Assembly (NCBI RefSeq): GCF_014050145.1
Contig: NZ_JACFYF010000005.1
Location: 1 to 64,000 of the forward strand
Source: Vibrio marinisediminis
Lineage (GTDB): Bacteria; Pseudomonadota; Gammaproteobacteria; Enterobacterales; Vibrionaceae
Reading direction: 5' to 3'
DNA: 64,000 bases
The position numbers were made by a program, and so were the translations under genes. The notes under the pieces were generated by a model that did not search any database, was not told the origin of the DNA, and was given only the letters and a program-made list of their open reading frames with translations. This document shows positions 62,264 to 64,000 of the stretch, one piece after another (position 1 is the first letter of the stretch; each line of letters starts with the position of its first letter).

Positions 62264-63733
62264 TTAATTGCTACGAGCGATTTCGCGCTGGACTTGATTT
62301 AGAGATTTAGCCCAAGGTTCGAATTTTTGCAAAGGCTCAGGCAATTGAGCTACCGCATCGCGCGCGACTTGAATCGTTGGGTAATTATCATAGGTAATAA
62401 TGAACCACTCAATGCCATCACGCGTGGTTGGATAAACATAGACTTTGTCATCCAACTCATATCGATTGAGGAAGTTCTGCACCTCAATGCGGCTGCGAAC
62501 CGCGGCTAATTGCAAAGTGTAACTACGTGGTGAGTAGTTATTCAATTCATCTTTGGCAAACTTAAAGGTGATTGGCGTAAAAAATTTGGCACTTGATTCC
62601 GCTGGAGTCACCTCACGCGAATCTTCCACAATTTTCTCTATTTCAGTGGTATCCACTTGTTCGGCTTCGTTTTCCAACAATGCATCAACCACTTCAGAAG
62701 TGATCACCACCCGTTGAGAGTTATCTTCAATCACTCCAACACTCGCTGTCACATCAGTCACTTCCGGTGGGAGTGCACTAGAGTCATCTTCAGCGTTGTC
62801 TAATGCCAGCTCTGTATCGCTATCTGTATTGCTGGTCGCATCCGCCTCACTCGTAATCGCATCACTCACGGAGGTCTCAGGCTCTTCAAGTGTCGGTATG
62901 ACCGTTTGCTCGACTTGCTCGGTGATTTGTTTTGCAGTTTCATCGGGCGTTGGCTGATCCATCATCCACCAATACCCACCACCAATCAGCGCCAGCAGCG
63001 CGAATATCACCAGTGCAATATTGAGTGGCGAACCAATAATCGAACGGATAACAATCTTCTTTTCCACTTTCTGATCCCCTAAAGCCATGATCTCTCCCGG
63101 ACGACGAGCAACAGTACGATAGGCATTACGCACCCTTCTCTCCATATCGTCTTCGACAAAACGCATCACCAATTGTTCAAAGAATCGATCCGCTTCTTGC
63201 GAGGTAAGCGACTCTATTTCAAGCTCTATTGGCTTGATATCTTGTCCATGGCTTAAGCGCTTAAACAGTGAATCTAGGCTAGCTACTCGGCTGAACAATA
63301 CGATGTTAATCGTCCAACGATTTTGCTGCTGAGCACGCATCATCAGCAACCATAACTCAGAAACCAAAGCTTCACTGAGCAAGTGCGCATCATCAACCAC
63401 AATCACAATATTGCACGACTCATGTTCCATATTGCGTGCAAAACTTTCCACCATGCTGTCTGCCGGATTAAATAACGGTTCAGACAGCACTTGAGTCAGA
63501 ATCGTGGTACGACGCTGTTCATCAGATTGATTCGGGTGACACATCAATAGTGCTTGGTTTTTATCATCCGCCCACGCTTCTAAGTAGCGCTGCGCTAGCC
63601 AAGTTTTGCCGGCACCTGCCGCACCTGAAACAGTAATGAAGTTGGAGGTAAAGTGAGTTAACAGTTGCAGACGCTCTAATAACTCAATTTGTGTACCCAA
63701 CTCCAGCACTCTGGATTGATGTGTCAAACTCAT
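62264..63733 (-). CDS. damX: SPOR-domain cell-division protein DamX
   Basis: 489 residues: an N-terminal AAA-type ATPase domain with Walker A GAAGAGKTWLAQ (37-48) and Walker B IVIVVDDAHLL; one transmembrane helix (about 239-258, IALVIFALLALIGGGYWWMM); an acidic Ser/Thr/Glu-rich periplasmic linker; and a SPOR domain (about 403-480, NYSPRSYTLQLAAVRSRIEV) that binds septal peptidoglycan. E. coli DamX has a shorter cytoplasmic part, so the intact ATPase domain is the Vibrio form. It lies 33 bases after aroB. Confidence 0.92.
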   Translation of the reverse strand: MSLTHQSRVLELGTQIELLERLQLLTHFTSNFITVSGAAGAGKTWLAQRYLEAWADDKNQALLMCHPNQSDEQRRTTILTQVLSEPLFNPADSMVESFARNMEHESCNIVIVVDDAHLLSEALVSELWLLMMRAQQQNRWTINIVLFSRVASLDSLFKRLSHGQDIKPIELEIESLTSQEADRFFEQLVMRFVEDDMERRVRNAYRTVARRPGEIMALGDQKVEKKIVIRSIIGSPLNIALVIFALLALIGGGYWWMMDQPTPDETAKQITEQVEQTVIPTLEEPETSVSDAITSEADATSNTDSDTELALDNAEDDSSALPPEVTDVTASVGVIEDNSQRVVITSEVVDALLENEAEQVDTTEIEKIVEDSREVTPAESSAKFFTPITFKFAKDELNNYSPRSYTLQLAAVRSRIEVQNFLNRYELDDKVYVYPTTRDGIEWFIITYDNYPTIQVARDAVAQLPEPLQKFEPWAKSLNQVQREIARSN

Positions 63734-63766
63734 ATAACAACCTAAGGAGACGAAGACAGTGTCTAA

Positions 63767-64000
63767 TTAAAGCCCGCGGGCAAAATCGATCGCTTGTTGG
63801 ATGATGCTTTCTGGTACACCTTTAACGACTTCAGCGCTGCCAATGTCAGTTGGCAAAACCAAGCGTAGCTCACCAGCGAGCACTTTTTTATCACGCATCA
63901 TATGACGCATGAAGTCAGCAAAAGCCATGCTTTCTGGCGTATGTACCGGCAGTTTAGCGCGCTTCAACAACGTAATGATGCGCTCAAGCTGAGTTGGCGT
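63767..64000 (-). CDS. aroB: 3-dehydroquinate synthase AroB, C-terminal part
   Basis: Shikimate-pathway enzyme. Only the last 77 codons are present; the frame is open to the right edge of the window and the start lies beyond it. The visible part contains the AroB tail: a helical segment LERIITLLKRAKLPVHTP, FADFMRHMMRDKKVLAGELR and LVLPTDIGSAEVV. Gene order aroB-damX-dam is conserved. Confidence 0.93.
   Translation of the reverse strand, partial: TPTQLERIITLLKRAKLPVHTPESMAFADFMRHMMRDKKVLAGELRLVLPTDIGSAEVVKGVPESIIQQAIDFARGL

Overview
The window is a stretch of core chromosome from a gammaproteobacterium of the genus Vibrio (or a very close relative), most likely the large chromosome. The evidence is the presence of motX (sodium-driven polar flagellar motor), CheX, the DUF2780 and TIGR04219 proteins, the cysDN-SLC13-cysC arrangement, and Vibrio-like ribosomal and housekeeping proteins at about 45% G+C. 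I see no prophage, insertion sequence, integron, CRISPR array, toxin-antitoxin pair or tRNA. Almost every gene is intact and sits in a neighbourhood familiar from Vibrio and Escherichia coli.

Layout. 1-622: the 5' tip of a 16S rRNA gene on the minus strand, with its leader (boxA) and two tandem rrn promoters. 623-4984: cysJIH (sulfite and PAPS reduction). 5092-8738: a small unknown protein, an outer-membrane barrel, pspG with a sigma-54 promoter, dusA, divergent zur, and cheX. 8885-14615: the sulfate-activation operon cobA-cysD-cysN-SLC13 permease-cysC. Together with cysJIH this gives uptake (inferred), APS, PAPS, sulfite and sulfide, with CobA supplying the sirohaem precursor needed by CysI. 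14880-20945: a cpdB-type periplasmic nucleotidase, a Crp/Fnr-like regulator, an ElaA-type acetyltransferase, a DMT transporter, an OapA/YtfB-like LysM protein, fklB and a DUF2780 protein.

21030-34675: the complete S10, spc and alpha ribosomal protein operons on the minus strand, including rpoA and secY and the 37-residue rpmJ. The S10 promoter and leader, the spc promoter and the S4-binding alpha leader are all recognisable. 35178-42376: rlmB-rnr, an exported amidohydrolase behind PurR-like and CRP-like operators, motX with a sigma-28 promoter, and purA. 42534-50738: isoaspartyl peptidase, slyD, yheV, kefBG, yheS, a TIGR02444 protein, yheT and yheU. 50845-52588: prkB and crp. 52665-57408: a DUF1338 protein, astD, astA and the astC/argD aminotransferase (arginine succinylation pathway). 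57830-64000: pabA, trpS, gph, rpe, dam, damX and the 3' end of aroB.

I do not find a convincing undescribed multi-gene system. What deserves a second look is mostly regulatory: a textbook sigma-54 promoter with an IHF site before pspG; a PurR-like operator and a CRP-like palindrome in front of a secreted purine-type deaminase; a terminator directly before the Crp/Fnr-like gene, preceded by very small ORFs; a perfect palindrome near zur; and a few structured intergenic elements.
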